Positions 47,068 to 56,228 of a stretch of DNA of 64,000 nucleotides are shown here, one piece after another. The notes beneath the pieces are model-generated. The model did not search any database, was not told the DNA's origin, and was given only the letters and a program-made list of their open reading frames with translations. The translations under genes and the position numbers were made by a program. Each line of letters starts with the position of its first letter. The stretch's first letter is position 1. The stretch is taken from NCBI GenBank assembly GCA_938074565.1, contig CALJEQ010000041.1, positions 1 to 64,000 on the forward strand, given 5' to 3'. This DNA is from an uncultured Alkaliphilus sp. Lineage in GTDB: Bacteria; Bacillota; Clostridia; Peptostreptococcales; Natronincolaceae.

Positions 47068-48739
47068 TTATATTCTTTCCTCCCCCTATTAATTTTTGGG
47101 CCAGCCTCTCTAGTGATTTAAGTATTATATCTTTTGTGTCTGCATCTAAGTTATGCTTATAACTCAATGCCATTAAATCTAATCGTTCCATATCAATGTT
47201 AATAGGCTTTATATCTGGATAATTCTTAAATTGTTCATTTACATCTTCTCCTGAAACATATAAAAAATAAGTTTTTAGAATTGATTCATTTTCAGTTAGT
47301 TGTTCTTCTTTCATCTCATCACAAATCTTTAATTTTCCTTTGATATCTTGTAATGCTATATAAATAAATCTCTTTACACTAATATCATCTAAAAAACATA
47401 TAGCTGAAGTACCTTTTCCTTTCCCTAGTCCAACCTTTCTATTTTGAAAATCTAAAATATAGGATTCTAATAAATTTTCTAAACCTTTCTTCACCATAGT
47501 AAGTCTTGCTTTTTTATCATGTTCCCATATTACTTCTACTTCTCTCTTTATTTGATCATATGAAGAATTATTATATTCTACTATGTTAATTTTATCATTA
47601 ATTAATATATTAGTCTTTTCAAAACTCTCATTGTTACGTTGCATTTCATCCATGATATTAAGCATAGTTGTAATCACATCTCTATAGGTTTTTTGTTGAG
47701 CAGAGTTAGAACCCCATTTATCAAATATTTTTTTCCTCATTTTAATGGCACCTGTATCGCCAACTTCATAACCATATGCAATTTTATATCTTCTAGCAAT
47801 TTCTTTGTATAGTTCTTCAAAAACTTTGTTATCACCAATTTTAAATTCCTCCAGCATGATTGTCTGAGGTTTTAATCTTGATGCTAAGGCTGTATCTAGC
47901 TTGCTTATCCTATCTTGCAATTTTTCAGCTGATTGTTCGGTCACGGCTGTAATTAAAATTAATGGGTAGGTACTTCCTTTAGAGAATTCATCTATAAATG
48001 CTTTATATCCTTTCAGAAAGTCTCTTCTTTTAGCAGGTGTAAAATAAGTATAAGTATGTTCAAATTCATCCAACATAACAAACAGAAAACCGCTTCTGCT
48101 TTTATTTTTTAGAAATAACCTAAGAATGTCCATATAATCTTTCTCAGTTAGTTTACTTATCCCAAATTTAGAAAGATCTTTTGGATTTTCACATCCACCT
48201 ATAATTCTAATCGCGAAAGATTTTTTATCATCTACTTGCATATGATAAACTGCTGTAGCTAAATTGGGAGATACATCCAAATAGCTACCTATGGCATAGG
48301 CTAAATCATTATTTGAGTATTTATTGTAAACCTCTTTTAAATTAATATCTACAAAAACCTTAATAAATTCATCATAGTATCTTTTAAATAAACTAGCAAC
48401 TATCATCTTAGGAAAATTATATTGTACTTGACTAGTTTCTTCTGTTCTGAATTCTACTACATAATGGTTTAAATCTTCTCTAAAAGTTGATTTAATTAAA
48501 TTTAATAGATGAGTTTTTCCGCCTCCAACTTCGCCCACAATTACTGTATAGAAAAAAGTACGATGACTTAAGCTTCTTTCAAATTGTTGTATTAATTGAC
48601 TTTTAACATTCTCTTGCCCAACCATAAAGGTTGGTTGATTTGGAGGCTGTGAATTACGCATAGAGCTCAATTCATTTACAATTCGTTGTTTATCAATTTC
48701 TTCGGTAAATTTAAACAGTTGAGTAATTTTATCTTCCAT
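47060..48739 (-). CDS. P-loop ATPase of defence-type operon (cargo)
   Basis: 559 residues, SD GGGGGAAG. Walker A GEVGGGKTH (69-77), Walker B GFLFVMLDEFE (217-227, D224/E225), a sensor-like strand LILITAVTEQS near 260 and an Arg-rich helix after. The Walker B with DEFEH recalls the ATPases of BREX (BrxC/BrxD-type) and similar phage-defence operons, but overall identity to a named family cannot be judged by eye. Probably couples detection to the nuclease and methyltransferase. Confidence 0.8.
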   Translation of the reverse strand: MEDKITQLFKFTEEIDKQRIVNELSSMRNSQPPNQPTFMVGQENVKSQLIQQFERSLSHRTFFYTVIVGEVGGGKTHLLNLIKSTFREDLNHYVVEFRTEETSQVQYNFPKMIVASLFKRYYDEFIKVFVDINLKEVYNKYSNNDLAYAIGSYLDVSPNLATAVYHMQVDDKKSFAIRIIGGCENPKDLSKFGISKLTEKDYMDILRLFLKNKSRSGFLFVMLDEFEHTYTYFTPAKRRDFLKGYKAFIDEFSKGSTYPLILITAVTEQSAEKLQDRISKLDTALASRLKPQTIMLEEFKIGDNKVFEELYKEIARRYKIAYGYEVGDTGAIKMRKKIFDKWGSNSAQQKTYRDVITTMLNIMDEMQRNNESFEKTNILINDKINIVEYNNSSYDQIKREVEVIWEHDKKARLTMVKKGLENLLESYILDFQNRKVGLGKGKGTSAICFLDDISVKRFIYIALQDIKGKLKICDEMKEEQLTENESILKTYFLYVSGEDVNEQFKNYPDIKPINIDMERLDLMALSYKHNLDADTKDIILKSLERLAQKLIGGGKNINV

Positions 48740-48760
48740 TTAGCTTCCCCCTGTCTCTTA

Positions 48761-49522
48761 TCAAATAATATTGTCCGATAATTTAAAGTAGTAAAACTCT
48801 TTATCTCCTATTCTATAATATTTTTCGTTGGCAAATTCTAATATTACGGTAGTAAAACTAGTATTTATAGCGAATATAGGGTCGTTATATAATCGTAAAA
48901 AGTAATGATCAAATTCTTTCTCACTTACTGAGCTCTCAAGCATTGTTTTTTTAAAGCTTATAATAGTAACTGGATGATTTTTTTGATCTTTTGCTAATTT
49001 AAAATAATATTCTTGTAGCTTAATTAAAAATGAAATATAATCCTCATACTCTTTAAACGGGTTATGATTTTCATTGTCTTGGCATAAAGTAATTAATCTC
49101 TTTATAGCATAGACTTTTTCTTGAGCTGTTCTTTTGCTATCAGTATAGCCTATATTCCAAAGTTCCTGAATGATGTCAATATTATCTTTCGAACCTTCAA
49201 TAAGTCTATAAATTGTTTTGCAATCATTAAATAAATCTTTTTTTAAATATATTAAATATAATAATAATTCTTTGAGCGATTTATTTAAATCTAAGTATAT
49301 TTGAGTAGCTGATGAAAGTGCTATCAGTCTATTTCCTTCTATAAAGCCGACCTTTTTCAAAGTGTTTAATGTGATTTTTGTTCGTGAATTGGCTTTAATA
49401 ATAGTATCGCCAATCACATCAAACAGCTTCTCATATTCTACCGGCTGATTTTGGTCTATAAAGTCCATAATAATTTTTAATTCATCTGCTTTAGGAAATT
49501 CATATATAGGAAATATTTTCAT
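48761..49522 (-). CDS. Winged-helix-like protein, first cargo gene
   Basis: 253 residues from ATG 49522 (a GTG at 49528 is the alternative, close to GGTGGGAG). Residues 10-70 look like a winged helix (YEKLFDVIGDTIIKANSRTKITLNTLKKVGFIEGN); the rest is helical with no motif recognised. First gene of the four-gene cargo operon, directly behind a promoter with two TATCGATATTT repeats, so it may be the operon's regulator or a DNA-binding subunit. Confidence 0.7.
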   Translation of the reverse strand: MKIFPIYEFPKADELKIIMDFIDQNQPVEYEKLFDVIGDTIIKANSRTKITLNTLKKVGFIEGNRLIALSSATQIYLDLNKSLKELLLYLIYLKKDLFNDCKTIYRLIEGSKDNIDIIQELWNIGYTDSKRTAQEKVYAIKRLITLCQDNENHNPFKEYEDYISFLIKLQEYYFKLAKDQKNHPVTIISFKKTMLESSVSEKEFDHYFLRLYNDPIFAINTSFTTVILEFANEKYYRIGDKEFYYFKLSDNII

Positions 49523-49541
49523 ATCCACCCACTCCCACCTT

Positions 49542-49583
49542 TATCGATATTTTAATTATATCGATATTTATATAAACTATCAA
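49542..49583 (-). promoter_or_regulatory. Cargo operon promoter with paired operator repeats
   Basis: On the minus strand: -35 TTGATA (49578-49583), 17-nt spacer, -10 TATAAT (49555-49560). The direct repeat TATCGATATTT occurs at 49542-49552 (start-site region) and 49559-49569 (overlapping -10/spacer), 17 bp apart, each with the palindrome ATCGAT. A repressor bound at both would block the promoter. Confidence 0.7.
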
Positions 49584-49700
49584 TACAACTTATGTTTTTT
49601 CTGCATAAATGTTTCCAATTATATCTTCATATAAAAATTAGTACAGCTTACTTTAATCTATAAATTTATAATTTAGACTGCTTTAATTCACAATATTAGT

Positions 49701-50808
49701 TTATCCAAGTAACTTACTATATATATAATTACATTTGACATGTATATTACTTTTATCGGTTTTATGCCTAAGTCGTTTGTAAAATATTTTCTTAGTCTCT
49801 AGCTGTTTTAAATTTTGTATATCCCAAGCTCCACTTTTATTAACTGCACCTAAGGTCACTGATAAATATACCTTATTCCAATCGATATTATATTTTGAAT
49901 ATAAAAGTAATATTGATAATGATCTATTTTCTCTCTCTATTTCAATTAAGTTATATATAGCATCATCCATAACTATTTTACCAACTATATACCTTCTTCG
50001 TGTTACTCCATCACTAAGAAAAGCAAATTTCTTTCCTCTTTTTCCTTCATGGAGATAATCTATAATAACTTCAACACTTTTCACATTGGGCTTTTCCTGT
50101 AACAATTTTAATATCTCCATAAACTCTTCTAATTCTCCTTGTATACTAACATTATCTATATTTTCATACTCTAATCCCCTAGCCGTATCTATTCCACCTA
50201 TATCAGCAGTAGTTCTTAAAGCTTCATTTTGCACTTCGAATGTTTGGGTGTTCTCATCTTCAATATCTCTTATATAGAATTCTCCTTTTTTTATTTTATT
50301 TACTTTCACATCACTTTTATATGTATGTACTGTTTCTGTTGTATTAATAAAATCTGATTCAATACTTTTAGCTCCATCTACTTTAGGGTTTATGGTTTTA
50401 TCATTGGATTCCTTTAATCTTTTATAATTTCTTAACTTAGGAATTGCAAGCCTTCTTATCTGCTTATTATATTTTGAAATAACATATACTTCATTAGCAT
50501 TTATGATCTTGCTTTTAAATTCGGTTATTTGTAAAACTCTCCCAGTATTACCTTTTTGATTTATTCTAGCCTATATATTGAAGCCTTTAAACAAACATTG
50601 TACTTAACACTTCCTTCTCTCCAAAGATTCTGCCCTATTTTACTAAACATCTTTAATATACTTTCATTGGTTATAATCCAAGCTATATACTTTACAAATT
50701 CTCCCCTTAGCAATTTTCTTTCATATCCACCAAAGAAATTAATATATAAATTGTTTTTATCGTCAGTTTCATATACAAAATAATTGCTTAGACTATCTAT
50801 TTCAACTA
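49701..50808 (-). pseudogene. tnsE: tnsE relic
   Basis: The longer open part (49701-50572) matches the C-terminal half of Tn7 TnsE: TADIGG (Tn7 AADVGG), EFMEILKLLQE, a KFAFLSDG...YNLIEIERE block (Tn7 LHLCKDG...FVLLEVDAS) and NKSGAWD near the end. A second frame (50561-50808) gives the preceding segment, with LLRGEFVKYIAWIITNESIL matching Tn7 VVQLLVWLFSDQDVM. A frameshift near 50565-50580 separates them, and the N-terminal half is missing, fused to tnsD. TnsE directs Tn7 into replicating or conjugating DNA. Confidence 0.82.
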
Positions 50809-51870
50809 TCCTCTTTTTATTATTCCAACTTTATATCTATCTTCATAGTTGTAACAGGGCCTTTCCTTGAATATGTGAATCCACAATCACATGTAAATGT
50901 ACCCACAGGTTTACTAGTATTATAATCAGAAGTTAACTTAAAATTGCATATCATATCTTGTTTATAATGATCTGTTATAGGATTTAAACATGGCCATGGG
51001 GGTTCTCCAAATGGATTATACTCATTATTATCTTTTTTAAAGAAACCTTTAATATTTGATATTAAAAAATTTATAAGTAATATATGCCTTAACAGGGTGA
51101 TCTGTTCTATTTGAATTTCTTGTTATAACTTTAAGCCAATTGTATTCATTATCTTTATCTAAGCTTGACTCCATTAATTCTAAAAATATTCACCATAAAA
51201 ACTAATAAATTCCTCGTATAGTTCTCTTTCTTTTATACTTTTATTTCCTGATAATAGATCTTTTTTATAAAGAAGTTTCTTATTTTTTTTGATATAAAAT
51301 CTTTATTTAATTCAAGAATATTACTGGTTAATATATAGTACGCTGCCTTAGATACTTCTAATAATCTTGAATTAACTCTTTCATTTTTTTCATATTCTGC
51401 ATTAAAATCCAAATTCCTTTCATCAAGCCTTATGAAAACAACTCTACTAGTAATAGTTTTATCTATATCATATTTTTTTAATTTAGCTTCATTATGAGGA
51501 CATACAAATACGCCTTGTAACTGATGTTCTCTATGAATATATACTTCTCCATAAGCTTCTAAATCCTGCTTTGAACATATTGGACAGTAGTATATCCCTT
51601 CTTTTTTACATATACCCCCTGCTACCATTCCTATCTTCGTATATAAACCTTTACCATCCCTATATTTCATATCATTTAATAATTCTTGTTTCCTATCCCT
51701 TGTAAAAAAAGTGTATAAAAAGAAAATATAGTATGTTTGTAAATAATATTTTCTGATGTGTACTTATTGCCTAAATTATTAGCTATAAATTCTAAATTAC
51801 TACTTAATTCTATGGGTTTCTTGATAAATATCCCCTTCGAATCATAGTTTATAGCTTGGTTTCTATTCAA
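50806..51870 (-). pseudogene. tnsD: tnsD (TniQ-type) relic, multiply frameshifted
   Basis: Pieces in changing frames give a TnsD homologue: IIYKHTIFSFYTLFL (Tn7 LIYEHTLFPLYAPF), the zinc region YYCPICSKQDLEAYGEVYIH with HREHQLQGVFVCPHN, YEEFISFYGEYF-LELMES, and a C-terminal PWPCLNPITDHYKQ / CDCGFTYSRKGP. At least five frameshifts. Three are single-base losses in homopolymers (51704-51710, 51283-51290, 51182-51186); others lie near 51095 and 50850. About the first 40 residues and the extreme C-terminus are deleted. TnsD binds the glmS 3' end, explaining the insertion site. Confidence 0.87.
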
Positions 51871-52003
51871 AATGATCTGGAAGTGGCTGTATAAAGCTTT
51901 TTATTCTTTTTATCATGTGATGTCTCAAGTTTTTATTTTTACTTTTTTCTATTTCTTCAATTATTGGATATATAGTAAATTGCTCTAATATATCGTCTTC
52001 TGA
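51863..52003 (-). pseudogene. Unassigned coding fragment between tnsA and tnsD relics
   Basis: A 46-codon frame (SEDDILEQFTIYPIIEEIEK ... PLPDHFE, stop at 51863-51865) begins where tnsA homology stops. By position it could be the C-terminus of tnsC, left after a deletion that removed the rest of tnsA, all of tnsB and most of tnsC. I cannot confirm the family from sequence. Confidence 0.4.
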
Positions 52004-52355
52004 AAAAATCTGTGGTCATAACTACAGGTTCGTTAGTTTTGGGATCCACGGGATGTTTTATTCCACTTTATTTTGCTATTAATAAAGTCTCTTCTACAGG
52101 TAATAAAGAGAATTGTTCTTTAATAACTACATTATCAGAATACTCAAGAATATAAAAATAGTCTCTTTCTATATCTGAAAGAAACTCATATTGTCTATTA
52201 GTCTTTATCCCCTTTAACCTTGTTGCTCGTCCTAAAGAATGTACATCTTGGATTAATAACCACGGTCTATACTCTTCTCCTGTTCCTTGACCTCTGCCTT
52301 CTTTTATTAATTTTTGGATTTTATTTTTAGTTATGATTCTTTTTCTTTTTGCTAT
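52003..52355 (-). pseudogene. tnsA: tnsA relic (N-terminal part)
   Basis: Translation matches Tn7 TnsA closely: IKEGRGQGTGEEYRPWLLIQ (Tn7 IKEGRGQGHGKDYIPWLTVQ), LSDIERDYF, IKEQFSLLP, GIKHPV, VMTTDF. The start codon is ATA (52353-52355) after a perfect SD AGAGGTGAT, presumably from ATG. An in-frame TAA interrupts at 52068-52070, and homology ends at TDF, before the second catalytic part. TnsA is the endonuclease that cuts the 5' transposon ends. Confidence 0.9.
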
Positions 52356-52358
52356 AAA

Positions 52359-52400
52359 AAATCACCTCTATGTGTCTATATTACCACATAAAGGTGATTT
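52359..52400 (-). terminator. Right-end hairpin acting as glmS terminator
   Basis: On the minus strand AAATCACCT (52392-52400) plus TATGTG pairs with CACATA plus AGGTGATTT (15 of 16 bp), followed by a T-run. It lies 52 nt after the glmS stop, inside the transposon end, and its 3' arm contains the SD of tnsA. Likely terminates glmS transcripts now and would also hide the tnsA ribosome site in them. Confidence 0.7.
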
Positions 52401-52426
52401 CAATCCAACTTTTTTTTAAAACTACA
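52397..52426 (-). repeat. Right end terminal inverted repeat
   Basis: Reads inward on the minus strand as TGTAGTTTTAAAAAAAAG then TTGGATTGAAAT. 24 of 30 positions match the left end at 42993-43022. Starts with the TGT characteristic of Tn7-like ends. Confidence 0.8.
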
Positions 52427-52432
52427 ACTAAC
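52427..52432. repeat. Target-site duplication, right copy
   Basis: ACTAAC, identical to 42987-42992. Its distance to the glmS stop codon (52452-52454) is 20-25 bp. Confidence 0.75.
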
Positions 52433-52451
52433 TGCTTTAAACTTATCCTAC

Positions 52452-54281
52452 CTACTCAACAGTAACACTCTTAGCCAAGTTCTTAGGCTTATCAACATCA
52501 CAGCCCCTTGCTACAGCAATGTAGTAAGAAACTAATTGTAGAGGAATAACACTTAAAATTGGTGATAATTCATCCATTACATCTGGAATATACAGTACAA
52601 TGTCAGCTGTTTTTTCCATTTCAGTATTACCTTCTTTAGCCACCCCGACAACATAAGCTCCCCTTGCTCTAACTTCTTGAATGTTAGAAAGCATTTTTTC
52701 ATATAGTCTATCTTGAGTTGCCAGTGCAATAACCAGAGTTCCATCATCAATTAAAGCAATTGTTCCATGTTTTAGTTCCCCTGCTGCAATTGCAAAAGAA
52801 TTAATATAAGAAATTTCCTTTAACTTTAAAGAACCTTCGTGGGCAACATTAACATCTACGCCTCTACCCATAAAGAATACACTTTCATTGTTAAATTGAG
52901 CATCAGCTAAGTGTTGAATCTTAGTATAATCGTCTAATATTTTTTGAACCTTTTCAGGCATTAATTTTAAATCACTAATAATATTTTCATAACCTTCTCT
53001 TTCCAATGTTCCCTTTGTGTTTGCCATATGAAGAGCAATTAAATACATTGCTATTAACTGTGTTGTGTAAGCTTTAGTAGAAGCAACGGCAATTTCTGGA
53101 CCTGCCCAAGTGTAAAATACATCGTCAGATTCCCTTGCTACAGAACTACCAACAACATTAACAACAGATAAAATTCTAGCACCTTTTCTTTTAGCTTCTC
53201 TTAAAGCTGCCAAAGTGTCTAATGTTTCACCCGACTGGCTAATGGCAATAAATAAAGTCTTATCATCTACAAAAGGATCTCTATATCTAAATTCAGATGC
53301 TACATCCACCTCAACAGGGATCTTAGCAAATTTTTCAATGGCAAATCTACCTACTAAGCCTGCATGGTAAGCTGTACCACAAGCTACAATATACACCTTA
53401 TTAATATTTTCTAAGTCTTCTTTAGTTAATTTAATACCATCTAAAACGATATTATTATCTTTATCTAATCTTCTTAATAAAGTTTCTTGAATCCCCTTTG
53501 GTTGTTCATGGATTTCCTTAATCATAAAATGCTCATAGCCTTCTTTTTCAGCAGCTTCAGCATCCCAAGTTACATGGAAAATTTCACGATCCATCTGTTG
53601 ACCAAGTTCATTAAAGATAGTAACACCATCTTTAGTTAATAGAACAACTTCATCATTTTCAATTAGATACATTTGTTTTGTATATTTTAGTAATGCAGGA
53701 ATATCAGAAGCAATGAAGTTTTCACCTTCGCCAAGTCCTACAATTAATGGACTGTCTTTTCTTACAGCTACTATTTTGTCTGGCTCATCTTTACAGATTA
53801 CTCCGATTGCATAAGCACCTTCCATTTTTTCAATAGCTTTATTAACAGCAGCTAATAGATCACCTTCATAATAATGATCAACTAAGTGGGCAATAATTTC
53901 TGTGTCGGTTTCAGACTTAAATTCAATACCCTTTTCTTCTATTAACCACTCTTTTATTTTCATATAGTTTTCAATAATACCATTATGAATAACTGCAATG
54001 TTTCCTGCTACATTAGTGTGGGGGTGCGCATTTCTATCAGAAGGCTCTCCGTGGGTAGCCCATCTTGTATGTCCAATTCCCACCACACCTGTTAGTGTTT
54101 CTTGCTTTAAATGTTCAGCTAAAACATTTAATCTACCCTTATACTTTCTTACATGAACCCCACCATTATCATACACAGCTATTCCAGCAGAGTCATAACC
54201 TCTATATTCTAATTTTGATAAACCTTCTATTAATACCGATGTTGCTTCTTTATCTCCAATATATCCAACTATTCCGCACAT
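52452..54281 (-). CDS. glmS: Glucosamine-6-phosphate synthase
   Basis: 609 residues from ATG 54281, so that the N-terminal nucleophile is Cys2 (MCGIVGYIG); an upstream in-frame start at 54299 would mask it. Glutaminase domain 1-240 (GIGHTRWATHGEPSDRNAHPH), two SIS isomerase domains (SQSGETLDT, GRGVDVNVAHEGSLKLKEIS) and the conserved C-terminus AKSVTVE. Makes glucosamine-6-phosphate from fructose-6-phosphate and glutamine. Preceded by the glmS ribozyme; its 3' end is the attachment site of the Tn7-like element. Confidence 0.97.
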   Translation of the reverse strand: MCGIVGYIGDKEATSVLIEGLSKLEYRGYDSAGIAVYDNGGVHVRKYKGRLNVLAEHLKQETLTGVVGIGHTRWATHGEPSDRNAHPHTNVAGNIAVIHNGIIENYMKIKEWLIEEKGIEFKSETDTEIIAHLVDHYYEGDLLAAVNKAIEKMEGAYAIGVICKDEPDKIVAVRKDSPLIVGLGEGENFIASDIPALLKYTKQMYLIENDEVVLLTKDGVTIFNELGQQMDREIFHVTWDAEAAEKEGYEHFMIKEIHEQPKGIQETLLRRLDKDNNIVLDGIKLTKEDLENINKVYIVACGTAYHAGLVGRFAIEKFAKIPVEVDVASEFRYRDPFVDDKTLFIAISQSGETLDTLAALREAKRKGARILSVVNVVGSSVARESDDVFYTWAGPEIAVASTKAYTTQLIAMYLIALHMANTKGTLEREGYENIISDLKLMPEKVQKILDDYTKIQHLADAQFNNESVFFMGRGVDVNVAHEGSLKLKEISYINSFAIAAGELKHGTIALIDDGTLVIALATQDRLYEKMLSNIQEVRARGAYVVGVAKEGNTEMEKTADIVLYIPDVMDELSPILSVIPLQLVSYYIAVARGCDVDKPKNLAKSVTVE

Positions 54282-54387
54282 GTTATTTTCTCCCTTCAAA
54301 ACTTATATTTTTTAGTATTTACTTAAAATTTCATAATAAACAAAATTTCCGCACAAAAATAAAGCCTCTGAAAAAAGTTGTTTTAAC

Positions 54388-54546
54388 CCTTCACAGACCT
54401 TTCACCTAAGCCTTTTTGTACTATCGATTCCTCAATAGCTTTGTAGACTTGTTATCGGTGGTGAAAACACCGCAGGGCATCCGCCGAAAACTCGATAAAC
54501 CCTGTTCCTCGTCAACTTGAATAAGTACTATTCAAGTCCTGGCGCT
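54388..54546 (-). ncRNA. glmS ribozyme-riboswitch
   Basis: Minus-strand leader contains AGCGCCAG (cleavage expected between A54546 and G54545), AGTTGACGAGGA, GGGTTTATCGA, TTTCGGCGGATGCCC, a GGTG...CACC hairpin, and a distal GTGAAAGG block, in the order of known glmS ribozymes. Self-cleaves on binding glucosamine-6-phosphate and so lowers glmS expression. It ends about 105 nt before the glmS start codon. Confidence 0.95.
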
Positions 54547-54644
54547 TGATAAAGTTATTTAGTTTTTTCTACTTATCATCACATTCCTCCTTCACATTAT
54601 TAGAATGGGATTAGTGAAATCCACTAACCCCTTTTATTATACCC

Positions 54645-55997
54645 TTAATTCAATCTTTCTTCAATCATTTTCGCTAAACCTGTAGCTAAAATATTTAATT
54701 CCTCTTGGTTTTTGCCCTCTAACATAACTCTAACTAACGGTTCTGTTCCAGAAGGGCGAATTAAGACCCTACCTTGACCAGCTAAACGTTCTTCTATCTT
54801 CTTAATTTCGTTTACAATTACTTCATCCTGCAAGTAAGCTTCTCTGTTTTCATTTTTTACAGTGGCATTTACTAAAATTTGAGGATAAGAAGTCATCATG
54901 CTAGATAACTGTGAGAAGGGTTTGTTTTCTTCAACAATAGTGTCTACCAATTGTAAAGCAGTTAATAGACCATCCCCTGTGGTATTATATTTTAAAAATA
55001 TAATATGACCAGACTGCTCTCCACCTAAAGAATAACCATGTTGAATCATTTCCTCCAAAACATATCGGTCGCCAACTTTTGTTTTAGCAACCTTACACCC
55101 ATGTTCCTTCATGCATATATCTAAACCAATATTACTCATAACAGTAGCAACAACGGTATCATTATGTAACTCATTATGTTTTTTTAATTTTGTACCACAA
55201 ATTGCCATTATGTAATCGCCATCTACTACTTCACCTAATTCATTAACAGCTATTGCTCTATCAGCATCACCATCAAAGGTAATTCCAACGTCAGCACCAG
55301 TTTCCTTCATTAATTGTTGTACAACCTCTGGATGGGTAGATCCACATTTTAAGTTAATGTTTAATCCGTCTGGTTGATTATTAACAATAAAAACCTCTGC
55401 CCCTAATTCTCTAAATAACTTTGGTGCTACTTCATAGGCTGCACCATTTCCAGTATCCATTGCAACCTTTAAACCCTTTAAGTCATTAGAAACTGTAGAT
55501 TTCAAGTATTTAACATACATTTCCCCTGCATTTTCAAAATGAGTTAATGTACCAACACCTTCTCCCGTTGGTCGTTGTGATACGTCCTCATTTCTTAATA
55601 TATAACCTTCTATTTCATCTTCCATTTCATCTGGTAACTTATATCCTCGATGATCAAAGAATTTAATTCCATTATATTCAGCAGGGTTATGGGACGCAGA
55701 AATAACCACACCACAATCTGCCTTCAATTCTCTAATTAAATAAGCTACAGCAGGAGTTGGAATAACTCCTAAGGAAATAACATCAATTCCCATTGATAAG
55801 AACCCAGAAATCATAGAAGTTTCCAGTAAATCTCCAGAACGTCTTGTATCTTTTCCAATTACAACTTTAGCATTTGCATTTTTATTTTCCTTTAGTAATA
55901 CATATGCACCTACTCTACCTAGTTTATAGGCTAACTCTGGTGTTAATTCTACATTTGCAATTCCTCTGACGCCATCAGTACCAAATAATTTCCCCAT
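54645..55997 (-). CDS. glmM: Phosphoglucosamine mutase
   Basis: 450 residues. Alpha-D-phosphohexomutase with active-site ISASHNP (phospho-Ser102), metal loop DGDADR near 240, sugar loop GGEQSGH near 323 and phosphate loop RPSGTEPLVRV near 425. Converts glucosamine-6-phosphate to glucosamine-1-phosphate. Directly upstream of the glmS leader on the same strand, so the two steps of the pathway are neighbours. Confidence 0.96.
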   Translation of the reverse strand: MGKLFGTDGVRGIANVELTPELAYKLGRVGAYVLLKENKNANAKVVIGKDTRRSGDLLETSMISGFLSMGIDVISLGVIPTPAVAYLIRELKADCGVVISASHNPAEYNGIKFFDHRGYKLPDEMEDEIEGYILRNEDVSQRPTGEGVGTLTHFENAGEMYVKYLKSTVSNDLKGLKVAMDTGNGAAYEVAPKLFRELGAEVFIVNNQPDGLNINLKCGSTHPEVVQQLMKETGADVGITFDGDADRAIAVNELGEVVDGDYIMAICGTKLKKHNELHNDTVVATVMSNIGLDICMKEHGCKVAKTKVGDRYVLEEMIQHGYSLGGEQSGHIIFLKYNTTGDGLLTALQLVDTIVEENKPFSQLSSMMTSYPQILVNATVKNENREAYLQDEVIVNEIKKIEERLAGQGRVLIRPSGTEPLVRVMLEGKNQEELNILATGLAKMIEERLN

Positions 55998-56228
55998 CTG
56001 TTATAAACTCCCTCCAAACGCCTTATTTAGTATATTTTATCATATTGTTGTTACAAACTCAATCTTGTCCTACTTTTGATTTTTCATCTCTATTTAATAT
56101 ACGTTAATATACAATCATTTGTTTATTATTATTTTGCAAAACTTAACTTTAATAGATTTTCGCTATAAAGTGTATTTCTTGGAAAACAGATTGATGTATA
56201 AAGAATAAAATACAATATAATTAATAAT

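Larger units (their letters stand above)
42993..52426 (-). mobile_element. Decayed Tn7-like transposon in attTn7 (glmS)
   Basis: 9,434 bp. The left end (TATAGGTTTATAAAAAAG, plus strand) and right end (TGTAGTTTTAAAAAAAAG, minus strand) align at 24 of 30 positions as terminal inverted repeats, flanked by ACTAAC on both sides. The insertion point is 20-25 bp beyond the glmS stop, where TnsD directs Tn7, with the tnsA-proximal end facing glmS as in Tn7. Order from glmS: tnsA relic, deletion of tnsB and most or all of tnsC, tnsD relic, tnsE relic, then four intact cargo genes. Every transposition gene is broken, so it cannot move by itself. Cargo is a predicted defence operon. Confidence 0.9.

Noticed and set aside
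50806-51870. tnsD frameshifts explained as homopolymer sequencing errors
   Set aside because: Three are in homopolymers, but others are not, large parts of the tns genes are deleted, and intact neighbouring genes contain equally long A/T runs.
54065-54409. Plus-strand frame across the glmS leader
   Set aside because: It overlaps glmS and the ribozyme in antisense and has no family features.
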